From contig NZ_JAAVSH020000001.1 of the NCBI RefSeq assembly GCF_011947365.2, positions 1,843,020 to 1,877,780 of the forward strand: a stretch of 34,761 bases of DNA, in the 5' to 3' direction. A program made the position numbers and the translations under genes. Below the pieces are notes generated by a model that ran no database searches, was not told the DNA's origin, and saw nothing but the letters and a program-made list of their open reading frames with translations. Shown in pieces: positions 8,027 through 16,482 of this stretch. Numbering within the stretch: the first letter of the stretch is position 1; each line of letters starts with the position of its first letter. Source of the DNA: an endosymbiont of Lamellibrachia barhami. GTDB lineage: Bacteria > Pseudomonadota > Gammaproteobacteria > Chromatiales > Chromatiaceae.

Positions 8027-8994
8027 GAGGGAAGAAAATCGATCGGGTAAGAGACAACAGTGGTCTCCACCTCTTTGGAGCCAAAATCGAACATCCTTAT
8101 TCTCGCGAGCAGCTTTCGCTCCAGTTTCCGGTTCTCCAGCTCAGAGGAGAGCAAACGACAGGTAGTCACCTTGCCTGAGGGTGCAATGGTAATCTCCAGC
8201 AGCATCTTTCCCATCAATGAGGGGTTCTTTCGCAGGGCTCGGTTGTAGATGGAGTAGAGCGCCCCTTTGTTGCGATCGAACACCAGTTGAACCTCCTCTT
8301 CAGTACGCTGGGCAGAGTAGTCTTTCGCCACCTTTTTGGCCCGGCTACCGCCACCTCCGTTGCCCTGCACTGCGGATCGCACCTGGGTCGTTTTTCGCCC
8401 GCTCAACCCCTGAGAGCCGGTATCCCGGCTCAGTTTCGCAGTATCGATGCCGTCACTGCCACGGGAGGCACCCGCAGTGACCAGCGAGCGCTCCACCCGG
8501 TTTGCCTTGTTCCCCGCCTTGGAGAGGCTGCGGGATGAGGCCACGCTGCTCACCGCCGGCGCAGAACGCAGATCCGCCAACTCATCGGCAACAGCCAACA
8601 GACCCGACCGGCTCGCCTTGCGTCTTGCGGCGGCCGGGTCGCTCTTTTTTGGCTTCTTCGCCACCTTGGAAGGCGCTCTTTTCGGCCTTTTTTTCACTAC
8701 CGGCTTGGGCTTGGGTTTCGGTTTGGAAACCGGTTTTGGTTTAACCACGGGTATCACGACATCCGGCGGCTTGCGCTCCACCGGTTTTATCGGCCGACGC
8801 TCCAGAATGAGTTTCGCCAGTCGCGGCGGAGTGACGCGTGTAAACCGTTCCTGTTGCGGCAGCTCCACCAGGGAGAGCATCATCCCAAGCAACAGCGCCG
8901 CCACCAGCATCGCCAGTTGCAACCGGCGGAACTGCCGGTCCTCCCAGTGCGCATTGTTCCATGGCAGTTCCAGTCGATGTGTCATCACACTCAT
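8023..8994 (-). CDS. TonB-like energy transducer with AgmX/PglI C-terminal domain
   Basis: 323 residues: short cytoplasmic N-terminus, one transmembrane helix (about 28-44, LAMLVAALLLGMMLSL), a Pro/Lys-rich periplasm-spanning region (about 68-118, with KPKP repeats and KKRPKRAP), a low-complexity Ser/Gly linker, and a TonB-like C-terminal domain (about 225-323: NKGALYSIYNRALRKNP, GKMLLEITIAPSGKV, FDFGSKEVETTVVSYPIDF) of the AgmX/PglI type. In Myxococcus the AgmX/PglI (GltJ/GltG) proteins link an ExbB/ExbD-type motor to envelope components. Here it follows ExbB-ExbD-ExbD with ATGA overlaps on both sides, so it should be the rod driven by that motor. No TonB-dependent receptor is nearby, arguing against simple siderophore-type import. 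Confidence 0.88.
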   Translation of the reverse strand: MSVMTHRLELPWNNAHWEDRQFRRLQLAMLVAALLLGMMLSLVELPQQERFTRVTPPRLAKLILERRPIKPVERKPPDVVIPVVKPKPVSKPKPKPKPVVKKRPKRAPSKVAKKPKKSDPAAARRKASRSGLLAVADELADLRSAPAVSSVASSRSLSKAGNKANRVERSLVTAGASRGSDGIDTAKLSRDTGSQGLSGRKTTQVRSAVQGNGGGGSRAKKVAKDYSAQRTEEEVQLVFDRNKGALYSIYNRALRKNPSLMGKMLLEITIAPSGKVTTCRLLSSELENRKLERKLLARIRMFDFGSKEVETTVVSYPIDFLPS

Positions 8995-9512
8995 AGTGCC
9001 ACCTCCGACTCACCCTCCTCCGGGCGTCTCACTACCGCCAGGGAGATATTGCCAAACTCGCTCTCCGCACAGGTCAACATCACCCGTTTCAGCAGACTGT
9101 AGGGGACCTGCTTGTCCGCCATGATGGTGATCTCACCTATGCCGCCAGCATCCTTCCCCGTCGTCGGAAGCGCTATTTTCACTCGTTCATCCAGCGCCTG
9201 TCGCAACGGCTCGATCATCTCCGTGGTGGAGTCCGCCAGCCGGTCTAACCGCACCACGACCTCTCCCTGCAACCGAATCTCCTCTGTATTGAGCATCACC
9301 ACCATGGTCTCTTTTGCGCGCTGCTCTGCGCTCGATTCAGGCAGCTTGAGGGCCTTGGCGTTGGGCAGTACCTGCACCTCTGAGGAGTTCACCAACAGGA
9401 AAAATACCAGAATAGTGAAGATATCCATCAGCGATACCAGGTTGATGCCGCCGCGTCCCCGGTTGCGCTTGTGGTGCCGTTGCATCCGTTTCGCCCGACG
9501 TGACATCTTCAT
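8991..9512 (-). CDS. ExbD/TolR-family protein (proton-channel Asp present)
   Basis: 173 residues: basic cytoplasmic N-terminus (MKMSRRAKRMQRHHKRNRGRG), one transmembrane helix (about 23-41, INLVSLMDIFTILVFFLLV) carrying Asp30 at the position of the proton-carrying Asp of ExbD/TolR, and a periplasmic ExbD domain ending IMADKQVPYSLLKRVM and LAVVRRPE. Overlaps the preceding ExbD gene by ATGA at 9509-9512. With the upstream ExbB and the Asn-bearing ExbD it would form the inner-membrane motor. It differs from its neighbour in being the only one of the pair with the acidic residue. Confidence 0.93.
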   Translation of the reverse strand: MKMSRRAKRMQRHHKRNRGRGGINLVSLMDIFTILVFFLLVNSSEVQVLPNAKALKLPESSAEQRAKETMVVMLNTEEIRLQGEVVVRLDRLADSTTEMIEPLRQALDERVKIALPTTGKDAGGIGEITIMADKQVPYSLLKRVMLTCAESEFGNISLAVVRRPEEGESEVAL

Positions 9513-10024
9513 GAACCTTTACCCTTGGTTGCCGCCTTTGGCAGCGGAGGTGCATCGCCCAGGGAGATATCGGGAAACAGCTCCGCCTGCACCACCGAAC
9601 CTGCCCGCACCAGATCGGTAATCCGCACCCGGTCCATCACCTGCACCAAATCGTCATATGAGACCTCCGGCTCCGACAGGATGTATACGTTGCGCTTTTC
9701 GGGATAACGCGCCTTGAGCGCCTGCAGCACCTGTGAAAGCCGCTGCAGATGTTGTCCCGACTCCTGCTGTTCGATGCGCTGAATCAGACCTCCACGACGG
9801 TCAGCAATCTCGATGGCGTCGTGGCGCACAATGACCTCCAGCTGGAGCTCTCCTTTGGCAGCACTACTGCCCTCACTGGCCGGTGGCAGGTGAAGATCCA
9901 GCACTGCCATGCGTGAGAAGGTGGCGGTGATCAGGAGAAAGGGCACCAATATCACCATCAGATTCATGAAGGCGGTGATATTCAGCTCCGCCTCTTCTGC
10001 ATGGCGGCGCGACCGGCGTCTCAT
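9509..10024 (-). CDS. ExbD/TolR-family protein with Asn in place of the channel Asp
   Basis: 171 residues: basic N-terminus (MRRRSRRHAEE), one transmembrane helix (about 16-36) containing TAFMNLMVILVPFLL, and a periplasmic ExbD domain (VYILSEPEVSYDDLVQVMDRVR). Aligned on the E. coli ExbD helix (TPFIDVML), the essential Asp is Asn21 here. Unless another residue carries protons, this subunit probably acts as a structural partner to the Asp30-bearing ExbD encoded next. Starts inside the ExbB stop codon (ATGA, 10021-10024), so the three are made together. Confidence 0.92.
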   Translation of the reverse strand: MRRRSRRHAEEAELNITAFMNLMVILVPFLLITATFSRMAVLDLHLPPASEGSSAAKGELQLEVIVRHDAIEIADRRGGLIQRIEQQESGQHLQRLSQVLQALKARYPEKRNVYILSEPEVSYDDLVQVMDRVRITDLVRAGSVVQAELFPDISLGDAPPLPKAATKGKGS

Positions 10025-10665
10025 TTTGCGCTCCCGGCCCGCTCGGTGACGATATTGAGGAACTTCACAGAGACCATCTCCAGACTATCGACAACCTGGG
10101 TGGTACGACTCTGCAGCAGCGTGTAGACAAGCAATAGCGGGATCGCCGCCATCAAGCCGAAAGCGGTGGTATTCATCGCCACCGAAATACTCGCGGAGAG
10201 CAGATCCGCCTTCTCCACAGGATCGGCAGCAGCGACTGCGGTAAAGGCGTTGATCAGACCGATAATGGTTCCCAAGAGACCAAGAAGTGTGGCGATATTG
10301 GCCAGGGTGCTCAGATAGTGAGTGCGTTTTTCAAAACGTGGAATCTCCTCCATCAGTCCCTCTTCCATTGCCATCTCGATATCTCCCCGGCGTCGTGCAT
10401 TGTGGGTTCGGGACAGACCGTAGACCAGGATGCGCCCCAAGGCGGTGCTGGAGTCGCTGGCGGATTGCAGCGCCTGTTTGAATTCACCTGCATTCAGCTG
10501 TGGCAGCACCTTCGCCCAGAAACGACTGTTGCGCAGTTTTGCACTTGCCAGGTAGACGTAGCGCTCTACAGCTATCGCCAGGCCGAGGGCAAAAATCAGC
10601 AGGATCGGGTACATGAAAGTTCCCCCCTCCTGGAAAAATCGAATGATAAAAAGATAGTTGTCCAT
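10021..10665 (-). CDS. MotA/TolQ/ExbB proton channel family protein
   Basis: 214 residues with three transmembrane segments: about 16-34 (YPILLIFALGLAIAVERYV), 120-145 (LANIATLLGLLGTIIGLI) and 165-185 (ISVAMNTTAFGLMAAIPLLL). The last two are the TolQ/ExbB signature, including the polar Thr cluster of helix 3 facing the ExbD Asp. An AGAGGAA sits 5 bases before the ATG. It starts a tightly coupled block ExbB-ExbD-ExbD-AgmX-ApbE, and is separated from the upstream TPR/secreted-protein genes by 232 bases holding a palindromic repeat, so the block could have its own promoter or be linked by read-through. Confidence 0.94.
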   Translation of the reverse strand: MDNYLFIIRFFQEGGTFMYPILLIFALGLAIAVERYVYLASAKLRNSRFWAKVLPQLNAGEFKQALQSASDSSTALGRILVYGLSRTHNARRRGDIEMAMEEGLMEEIPRFEKRTHYLSTLANIATLLGLLGTIIGLINAFTAVAAADPVEKADLLSASISVAMNTTAFGLMAAIPLLLVYTLLQSRTTQVVDSLEMVSVKFLNIVTERAGSAK

Positions 10666-10718
10666 AGTGGTTCCTCTGTAGCGATTATTCAGATTGATCT
10701 CTTAACAAACCTTGTTCT

Positions 10719-10872
10719 GTAGGTCGGGATAGATGCGCATTGCGTCGAGCCCGAGCTTTACCACCTGGCATCGCGCGCATCGTAACCCGACAACGATTTG
10801 TCGGGTTACGTAACGCACCAGATGTCGTGCCGGCATCAGGCTTCGCGCGGTTGCGCGACTAACCCGACCTAC
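10719..10872. repeat. Palindromic intergenic repeat (GTAGGTCGGG ... CCCGACCTAC)
   Basis: 154-base element bounded by perfect 10-base terminal inverted repeats (10719-10728 and 10863-10872). Inside is a perfect 12-base stem with a 4-base loop: GTAACCCGACAA at 10782-10793, CGAT, TTGTCGGGTTAC at 10798-10809. Its wording (CCCGAC/GTCGGG, GTAGG ends) resembles dispersed REP-like repeats of Gammaproteobacteria and is related at the ends to the element at 28777-28865. It sits inside the leftward gene cluster. Confidence 0.7.
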
Positions 10873-10897
10873 GGTGTATGGTCGTACGGCGTTTCGT

Positions 10898-11182
10898 TCA
10901 TGGCTGGTCATTGGCGTCACTGAAATAGTCGAGCTGCCGCCGAAACACCGCCCTCTCCAGCGGGACCAGCAGATCGTCTCCTGTCTTCAGCGGCGGCATG
11001 CCCAACGGGTCACCCGGCCCCGATTTCCGCCAGGGCACCAGATAGAGCACCTGCGGGGACTCCCGGCTGCCGATTACCGCCGTGCCGTCCAGTTCCAGCC
11101 GCTGCTCTGCCTGGGCCGCCCACGGATTCAGCAACGCCGCCAGCAGCAGCGCCCATCGAAAAACACCTCTGTTTCTACTCAT
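10898..11182 (-). CDS. Small secreted protein of unknown function
   Basis: 94 residues, not recognised. The ATG at 11182 is chosen because it overlaps the stop of the upstream TPR lipoprotein as ATGA and gives a clean signal peptide (MSRNRGVFRWALLLAALL...AQA, cleavage near residue 25); an in-frame start further upstream would add a non-signal-like leader. The mature part is short and has SPQVLYLVPWRK followed by LVPLERAVFRRQLDYF. Periplasmic, by the signal. Being coupled to the TPR lipoproteins and just ahead of the ExbB motor genes suggests a periplasmic or outer-membrane-facing accessory of that machine. Confidence 0.72.
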   Translation of the reverse strand: MSRNRGVFRWALLLAALLNPWAAQAEQRLELDGTAVIGSRESPQVLYLVPWRKSGPGDPLGMPPLKTGDDLLVPLERAVFRRQLDYFSDANDQP

Positions 11183-11832
11183 TTTGCCCCTGCCGCCAGT
11201 CTCTCCCCGGTACCAATGCGTCTTTTCAGCTCTATGATCCACATTTTTGTCTCCTGTTTGCCATCGGCGGAGAGTTCCGCAAACTGCTGGTAGTGGGCCA
11301 GTGCCTGGCGGGGTTCGTCGAGATAGAGGTCATAGAGGATGCCCAGATTGCGGTGAGCCAAAGCATGGTCCGGCTTGCTGTTCAACAGTCTCCTGTAAAC
11401 TGTCAGGGCCTCCTGGAAACGCCCCTGTCGTCGCAAGAGAATCGCCAACTGGTGCTGAGCCACGGCATTGTCCGCGTCGATCTGCAACACCTGGCGCAAT
11501 ACCGTCTCCGCAGCTTCTGTCTGATTCCCCCTGAGCAGCAGGATGCCCAGGTTGAGCTGCGGCGAAACAAAACCGGGGAACTCATCCGCCAGCACCCTCA
11601 GCAGTGGCTCGGCCTCCTCATCCCGGCCATCACGCATCGCAATGAGCGCCTGGCTCAGCTGCAAGCGGGCTTGTTCCGGCAACTCGGGCACACTCTCCCG
11701 CTCTGTTTTTTCCAACGGCGGTGACCCTGCTATAGCAGGTGACGCCAGATCCCGGCGCGGTGCCTGATTAGCGCAGCCCACCAGCACCAAGGAGAAAAAA
11801 AGGAGGCCCGCAATCGGTCTAACGCATCTCAT
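11179..11832 (-). CDS. TPR-repeat lipoprotein
   Basis: 217 residues. The ATG at 11832 lies inside the 3' end of the preceding TPR gene (14-base overlap) and starts a lipoprotein signal with lipobox L-V-G-C (Cys20). After a Pro/Ser linker, residues about 55-200 form three to four TPR units (LRQVLQIDADNAVAQHQLA, YRRLLNSKPDHALAHRNLG). TPRs are protein-docking scaffolds; with a lipid anchor and no obvious inner-membrane retention signal it likely sits at the outer membrane facing the periplasm. In Myxococcus, the TPR lipoprotein AglT/GltE has a similar layout, but homology is not shown here. Confidence 0.85.
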   Translation of the reverse strand: MRCVRPIAGLLFFSLVLVGCANQAPRRDLASPAIAGSPPLEKTERESVPELPEQARLQLSQALIAMRDGRDEEAEPLLRVLADEFPGFVSPQLNLGILLLRGNQTEAAETVLRQVLQIDADNAVAQHQLAILLRRQGRFQEALTVYRRLLNSKPDHALAHRNLGILYDLYLDEPRQALAHYQQFAELSADGKQETKMWIIELKRRIGTGERLAAGAK

Positions 11833-14626
11833 TGAACACCCGCTCCCCCTGTTCCTGTTTGGCATAACGCGCCGGGTTTAATTGCGCCAGCTGACTGAAA
11901 CTTTGACGCACCCAGTCGTCATAGACACCCTGCGCCGCCCGACGGGCGTTTTGCTCATGGGCCTCGATCGCCTTCTCCTCGAAGGGATATGCCTGCTCCT
12001 CGAGTAGCAGCTCATACTGTTCCAACTCTTCCGCCGAAAGCCCGGCAGGACGTTCCGATGTCAGCAGGGACTCGCCGAAGAGCCGATAGATCTCGGCCAA
12101 GCGGAAGGTTGCCAGGGTGGTCACATCGGCCTGGGCAAAACCCGCCGCCAGGTCATAGGCTTTGATGGCGCGCTGCATCTGGCGCTTTTTGCGCTTCAGA
12201 CTGCGCGCCAAGGGTCGTTTCAGAGAGATTTTCACAAAGGCCGTGTATTCCGGTTCGGCCAGCCTCAACGCCGCCTGGGCGGCGAGATAGCGGCTGCGTT
12301 CACTACCGGCGGCACCAGCCTTGCGCTCAACAGCAACGAGCTGGCGCAACCAGTAGTCACGCTTGGCGGGTTCATGCAGCCGTTGATAGAGTTCCACCAA
12401 CTGCTGGCGGGCCTCCATCGCCGGTTCCAGAGGCTGGGGGAAACGTTTTATGTATATCTTGAATGCAGTTACCGCCCGCTTGTCACTGCCTGCCTTCTGG
12501 TAGAGTTCCGCTGCCTGCCAGGCCGCCTGCTGCTGTACCTCTGTCGCCAGAGGCGCAACGGCAACCCGCGCGAACACCGCCGCAGCCTCCAGCGGCTGCC
12601 CATTTTGCAGATAGGCAAGGGCCAGTTTGCGCTCGACATCGATCGTCAGCTCATGCTCGGGATAGCGCTGACGAAATCCCTCCAATACCCCGGTAGCCGT
12701 CCCCCACTGCCCCGCAGCGATCAGGCTGGCCGCGCCATCGTATTCAGCAGTGGTACGAATCGACGCATCGGGCACCACCCGGCCCACGCGCAGATAGTGT
12801 TGGGCCGCTGCCGCTGCCTCGCCCTTTTCACTCAGGATCCGACCCTGCTGGTAGATAGCCGCCGCAAGCTTTTCCCGGATCGTCCCCTGCCCCGCCTTGT
12901 CCCCCGCCGACAGTTGCAGCAGCTTGTTGTAGCCGGTTTCCGCTTCAGCGTAGTCGGCCAATTCGAAGGCGGCGTGGGCAGCCACTGCCCAACTTACCCT
13001 TTGGCCCTTTACATCCAGCCCGGTTTTACCCTCCAGGCTGCGCTGCGCCACTTTTCTGGCCTGGCCATAATGCCCCAGCTGAAACAACTGTTGGGCGCTA
13101 CGACTCAGCACCCCGGCGGTTCGTTTGTCAGCGGGGAAACGGTCAGCAAATCGCAAACCACTCTCTGCCCCCTGACGCTGCCACGCCTGGCGCTGGACCT
13201 CAGGCAGGAGCGACTTCTGTCGATCAAAGGCGAGCAGTGCCGCATAACCCGCCTCGGCGGCATCTTTGTGAGGTGGATAGTCGTAAGCAGTGCGCTGGTA
13301 CTCCACTACCGCCTGGCCAAATTCACCCCGCTCAAACTGCAACTCCGCCAGTAGAAAGTTGATCCGACCGCTTTGTGCCTCGCCGGGAAAACGGCTCAGG
13401 TAGTGGCGATACCAGACAACCGATTCGCTGAACCAGGTATCGCGCTGCCCCTTTTTTACCTTGCCGGGCTGCTGTGCCAAGGCATGATAGTGGCTCGCCA
13501 GATCCCGCAGATACTTTCGCAGATGGGGGGTGAGGGCGATCCGGCTCTCGTGTTCCAGTCCTTTCCAGGCCTCACCATCCTGCCGGTAACGTTGCGCCAG
13601 CTCTCTTTTCGCCGCCAATGCCTGGCCGGGAAAACCGTGGCTCTGGAAACTCTCGATTGCCAGCAGTTGGAGCGACGGCGCCTGTGGATGGCTGGGACTC
13701 CGTCGCACGAATGAAAGATAGGCATCAGCCCCGTCGAGGACACGCTCCTGTTTGAGATAGAGGTTCCCCAGGCTGCGATAGACCCGATGCAGCCAGGGAC
13801 GTTCGCCGTTTGACTGAAAATATCGGTCGATCCCTCCAGCGCCCCCCTGCTGGGTAAAACAGAGGCTGGTGACCCGCAGGGTATCCTGCATCAGCTCCCG
13901 GTCACTGGGCGTCAGGGTTTTGCTGTCGAGGCGGTTGAGCGTATCCGCACGCAGATCGAGCAGCGCCACGAAGGCATCCAGTGCCGCATCGAATTGTTGT
14001 TGCTTGAACAGTGCCCAACCGAGTTTGAACAGGGCCCGCTGGTGGAACGGCGAATCCCCACCCGCAGCAACGGCGGCAGCATAGGCTCGCTGGGCTGCGG
14101 CATAGTCAGCACGGGTGAACAACCACTCGCCCCGTCGAAACTGCGCCTCCTGGAAATAGAGACTCTCCGGATGTTCCCGCACCAGACGATCAAGGGTCTG
14201 CTGCGATGCCTCCAACCGGCCGACCAGCACTTCAGCCCGGGCCTGCTGATAGTAGAGCCGGTCACGCCCGGTTATGTCGTCATTCTGCTCCAATAGTTGC
14301 CGATAAAGTTTGATCGCACTGTCGAAGAGAACCTCCGCCGACAAACCTTGGGCCTCCCCTGCAAGCCGCCGTTCGCCCTGCCCCAGTTGCAGGTCCGCCA
14401 ACCGCCGGGTCGCTTCATGGGTCAGCTCGGGGGGCGCAGGCTGCTGCAGCAGCGCCCGGTAGTCCTCCATCACCCTCTCAGGCGTCATTGCCTCGACCGG
14501 CGTTGCTTCCACCGCACTTTCCCGGCTCGGCAGACTGGCCAGAGTGGGTGGCTCGGGCTGCCGCTGCAACCAGGAGACACACCCCTGCAGCAGGGACAGG
14601 AGCAGTATCAGAGTCAGGACCTTCAT
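11819..14626 (-). CDS. Large TPR-repeat lipoprotein
   Basis: 935 residues. Lipoprotein signal MKVLTLILLLSLLQGC with acylated Cys16; the rest is almost wholly alpha-helical TPR or TPR-like repeats (for example LYFQEAQFRRGEWLFTRAD, HQRALFKLGWALFKQQQFD, INFLLAELQFERGEFGQAV), of the type that builds a long solenoid. No catalytic motif. Starts inside the stop of the preceding TPR gene (4-base overlap, 14623-14626) and runs into the following TPR lipoprotein gene. It is a probable outer-membrane-anchored periplasmic scaffold for the complex; large TPR proteins such as AgmU/GltD play such roles in the gliding machine, but that comparison is by architecture only. Confidence 0.86.
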   Translation of the reverse strand: MKVLTLILLLSLLQGCVSWLQRQPEPPTLASLPSRESAVEATPVEAMTPERVMEDYRALLQQPAPPELTHEATRRLADLQLGQGERRLAGEAQGLSAEVLFDSAIKLYRQLLEQNDDITGRDRLYYQQARAEVLVGRLEASQQTLDRLVREHPESLYFQEAQFRRGEWLFTRADYAAAQRAYAAAVAAGGDSPFHQRALFKLGWALFKQQQFDAALDAFVALLDLRADTLNRLDSKTLTPSDRELMQDTLRVTSLCFTQQGGAGGIDRYFQSNGERPWLHRVYRSLGNLYLKQERVLDGADAYLSFVRRSPSHPQAPSLQLLAIESFQSHGFPGQALAAKRELAQRYRQDGEAWKGLEHESRIALTPHLRKYLRDLASHYHALAQQPGKVKKGQRDTWFSESVVWYRHYLSRFPGEAQSGRINFLLAELQFERGEFGQAVVEYQRTAYDYPPHKDAAEAGYAALLAFDRQKSLLPEVQRQAWQRQGAESGLRFADRFPADKRTAGVLSRSAQQLFQLGHYGQARKVAQRSLEGKTGLDVKGQRVSWAVAAHAAFELADYAEAETGYNKLLQLSAGDKAGQGTIREKLAAAIYQQGRILSEKGEAAAAAQHYLRVGRVVPDASIRTTAEYDGAASLIAAGQWGTATGVLEGFRQRYPEHELTIDVERKLALAYLQNGQPLEAAAVFARVAVAPLATEVQQQAAWQAAELYQKAGSDKRAVTAFKIYIKRFPQPLEPAMEARQQLVELYQRLHEPAKRDYWLRQLVAVERKAGAAGSERSRYLAAQAALRLAEPEYTAFVKISLKRPLARSLKRKKRQMQRAIKAYDLAAGFAQADVTTLATFRLAEIYRLFGESLLTSERPAGLSAEELEQYELLLEEQAYPFEEKAIEAHEQNARRAAQGVYDDWVRQSFSQLAQLNPARYAKQEQGERVFNEMR

Positions 14627-16482
14627 GGTCTCGCCTCACTGCGGGCAGCGGCCCGGTCCTGCAGCTGAGCCAGCGCGAAGCGAGTCCGGATCTGCAGCGC
14701 CTCTAGGCCCTGCCGGCGCTGCTGCAGCGATTCGCTGGCCAGGCGATTCAGCGCTCCGGCCTGTGCCTTCAGGGTCACATTCACGCTAGATTGCAGCTCT
14801 GCAATGCGCACTTTCAGAGATTCGATGCGCCCCGAAAAACCTTCGAAACGGCCGGGCGCCTGCTCTAACGCCCCTTTCAACCTTTCACGAAGTTGCCGGC
14901 TCTGCTCCAGCTCATCACCTGTCGAACGGAGTAATTTGCTGAACTGCCACAGACGGGGTTTGAAGTCAGTCTCGACCTGCCAGTTCAGCAGCCCCTTCAT
15001 CAGCCTTAGCCGCTGGCGTTTGCTCTCCAGTTGAACAGCGTCACCCATTTGGTTCATTTTCGCTTCAATCGCCTGCATACGGGCCAGTTGGGCCTGCTCT
15101 TCGGCATTGGCCAACCGCAGTGGCAGACTGTTGTCAGCCAGCTCTTTTTGCATCTCAAACAACTTTTCGCGACGCTGCTGCAAGCCCTGCAGACGCTGAT
15201 CGGATAGCGCCGCCTCCACCCTTGGCAACTGCTCGGCATAGGCGGCCTGCCGCACCTCCAGCATGTGGTCGTAGGTCTCGATGGTGGTGGACCAGCGGTG
15301 GAGATTGGCGCTGAGAAAACCCACATCGACATAGTCGCCGTAGGCCTGCTGGAAGCGGTGCTTTGCCAGCAGTCCCCGTAGACGACGGCGCTGATCCGGA
15401 TCGCCCGCCAACAGCAACCCGCCTGTTTCACCTCCCCCGTCGAGCGTCGACAGATCCGGCAGCAGCACACCCTTGGCCACTGCCTGTATCGACAGGCCCA
15501 GCTCGGTCAGCTCCGTCTGGTAAAATTGCAGCGCCTGGCGGTAGCGTTTGAGGGCCTCGGCTTCCGCCCCCAACTGCTGCAGCGCCTGGGGAGCCAGCAG
15601 CAGCCCCTGCTGCACTGCCGGGTCGTCCAGATCCCGTTGCGCCAACTCCATCCAGGGGGTCAGCGCCTCTTCAAACTGGTCTTGGTGGAAGGATGCCCAA
15701 CCCAGCGCCAGCAGCGCCTGGTTGGAGTGGAGACCCTGCAACCGCACTCGCTGCAGCCGCGCCTGCGCCGCAGCACTCTCCCCGGCTTCGAGCAACAACT
15801 GTCCATGCAGCAGATTGGCGCGGTCGCGCAAGGCACGGTGCTCCTCATCATCGGCGTCGAGCCCGGCCAGCTGATCAAGCAGATCTCGGCCCTCCTGCTC
15901 ACTGCCCTGACCAAGCTGCGCCAGTGCCCGGTTGAAGAGATGAAATCCCTGCCACGCTGACCTTCCATCAGGAGACACCAACCGCTGTATGGCGAGCGGG
16001 TGGTCACCCTGCGCCATTGCGATCAGACCGGCCAGCTCGCGCTGCTGTTCATGCAAATTATCGGGCAGAGCATCGCCGATGCGCGCGAAGGCTGCGGCCG
16101 CCCGTTTAGGCCGACCCTGCTGCTGATGCAGCCGCGCCAGCTGGAACCAGGCCCGGTCACGTACTGCGGGTTTTGCCGCCTTTTCCAGCAGCCGCTTGAA
16201 CAGCTGTTCCGCCTCGTCGTAGAGACCGTAGGCGAGATAGAGCCCGCCCAGGACCAGCTCCGGCTCATCACCCTGGGCGGTCATCGCCCCCTTGGCTTGG
16301 GCCATTTGCAGGTGGGTAATGGCAGTGAAGTTGCGCTGTTGGAAGAGCTGGAACAGCGCCTCGCCATAGTGTAGATCGCGCACCCCGGTCTCGGCCGGTA
16401 CAGATCCACCCAGCGTCGCGCTGCTCAGCAGAGCCCCCAGCAGGCCAACCCCCAGCCGCAAGATGAAACCTGCCTGGCTCAC
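14623..16482 (-). CDS. Secreted TPR-repeat protein with C-terminal coiled coil
   Basis: About 619 residues. Two in-frame GTG codons are possible (16488, 16482); the second is preferred because it overlaps the upstream stop as GTGA and has a GGGAG at proper distance. Signal peptide of about 25 residues, then TPR-like pairs (YGEALFQLFQQRNFTAITHL, LGGLYLAYGLYDEAEQLFKR, AWFQLARLHQQQGRPKRAAA) over about residues 40-320, and a Gln/Glu/Arg-rich coiled coil from about 410 to the end. Periplasmic scaffold by inference. Coupled to genes on both sides. Confidence 0.83.
   Translation of the reverse strand: MSQAGFILRLGVGLLGALLSSATLGGSVPAETGVRDLHYGEALFQLFQQRNFTAITHLQMAQAKGAMTAQGDEPELVLGGLYLAYGLYDEAEQLFKRLLEKAAKPAVRDRAWFQLARLHQQQGRPKRAAAAFARIGDALPDNLHEQQRELAGLIAMAQGDHPLAIQRLVSPDGRSAWQGFHLFNRALAQLGQGSEQEGRDLLDQLAGLDADDEEHRALRDRANLLHGQLLLEAGESAAAQARLQRVRLQGLHSNQALLALGWASFHQDQFEEALTPWMELAQRDLDDPAVQQGLLLAPQALQQLGAEAEALKRYRQALQFYQTELTELGLSIQAVAKGVLLPDLSTLDGGGETGGLLLAGDPDQRRRLRGLLAKHRFQQAYGDYVDVGFLSANLHRWSTTIETYDHMLEVRQAAYAEQLPRVEAALSDQRLQGLQQRREKLFEMQKELADNSLPLRLANAEEQAQLARMQAIEAKMNQMGDAVQLESKRQRLRLMKGLLNWQVETDFKPRLWQFSKLLRSTGDELEQSRQLRERLKGALEQAPGRFEGFSGRIESLKVRIAELQSSVNVTLKAQAGALNRLASESLQQRRQGLEALQIRTRFALAQLQDRAAARSEARP

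Noticed and set aside
7052-10665. Classical TonB-ExbB-ExbD iron-uptake system
   Set aside because: No TonB-dependent receptor in the window, two ExbD genes, an AgmX-type end on the rod protein, and TPR/cytochrome neighbours point to another use.
12374-13354. 326-codon open frame on the plus strand
   Set aside because: Lies wholly antisense to the large TPR lipoprotein; Arg/Leu/Gln-rich, no domain, no ribosome site. A shadow of GC-rich coding DNA.
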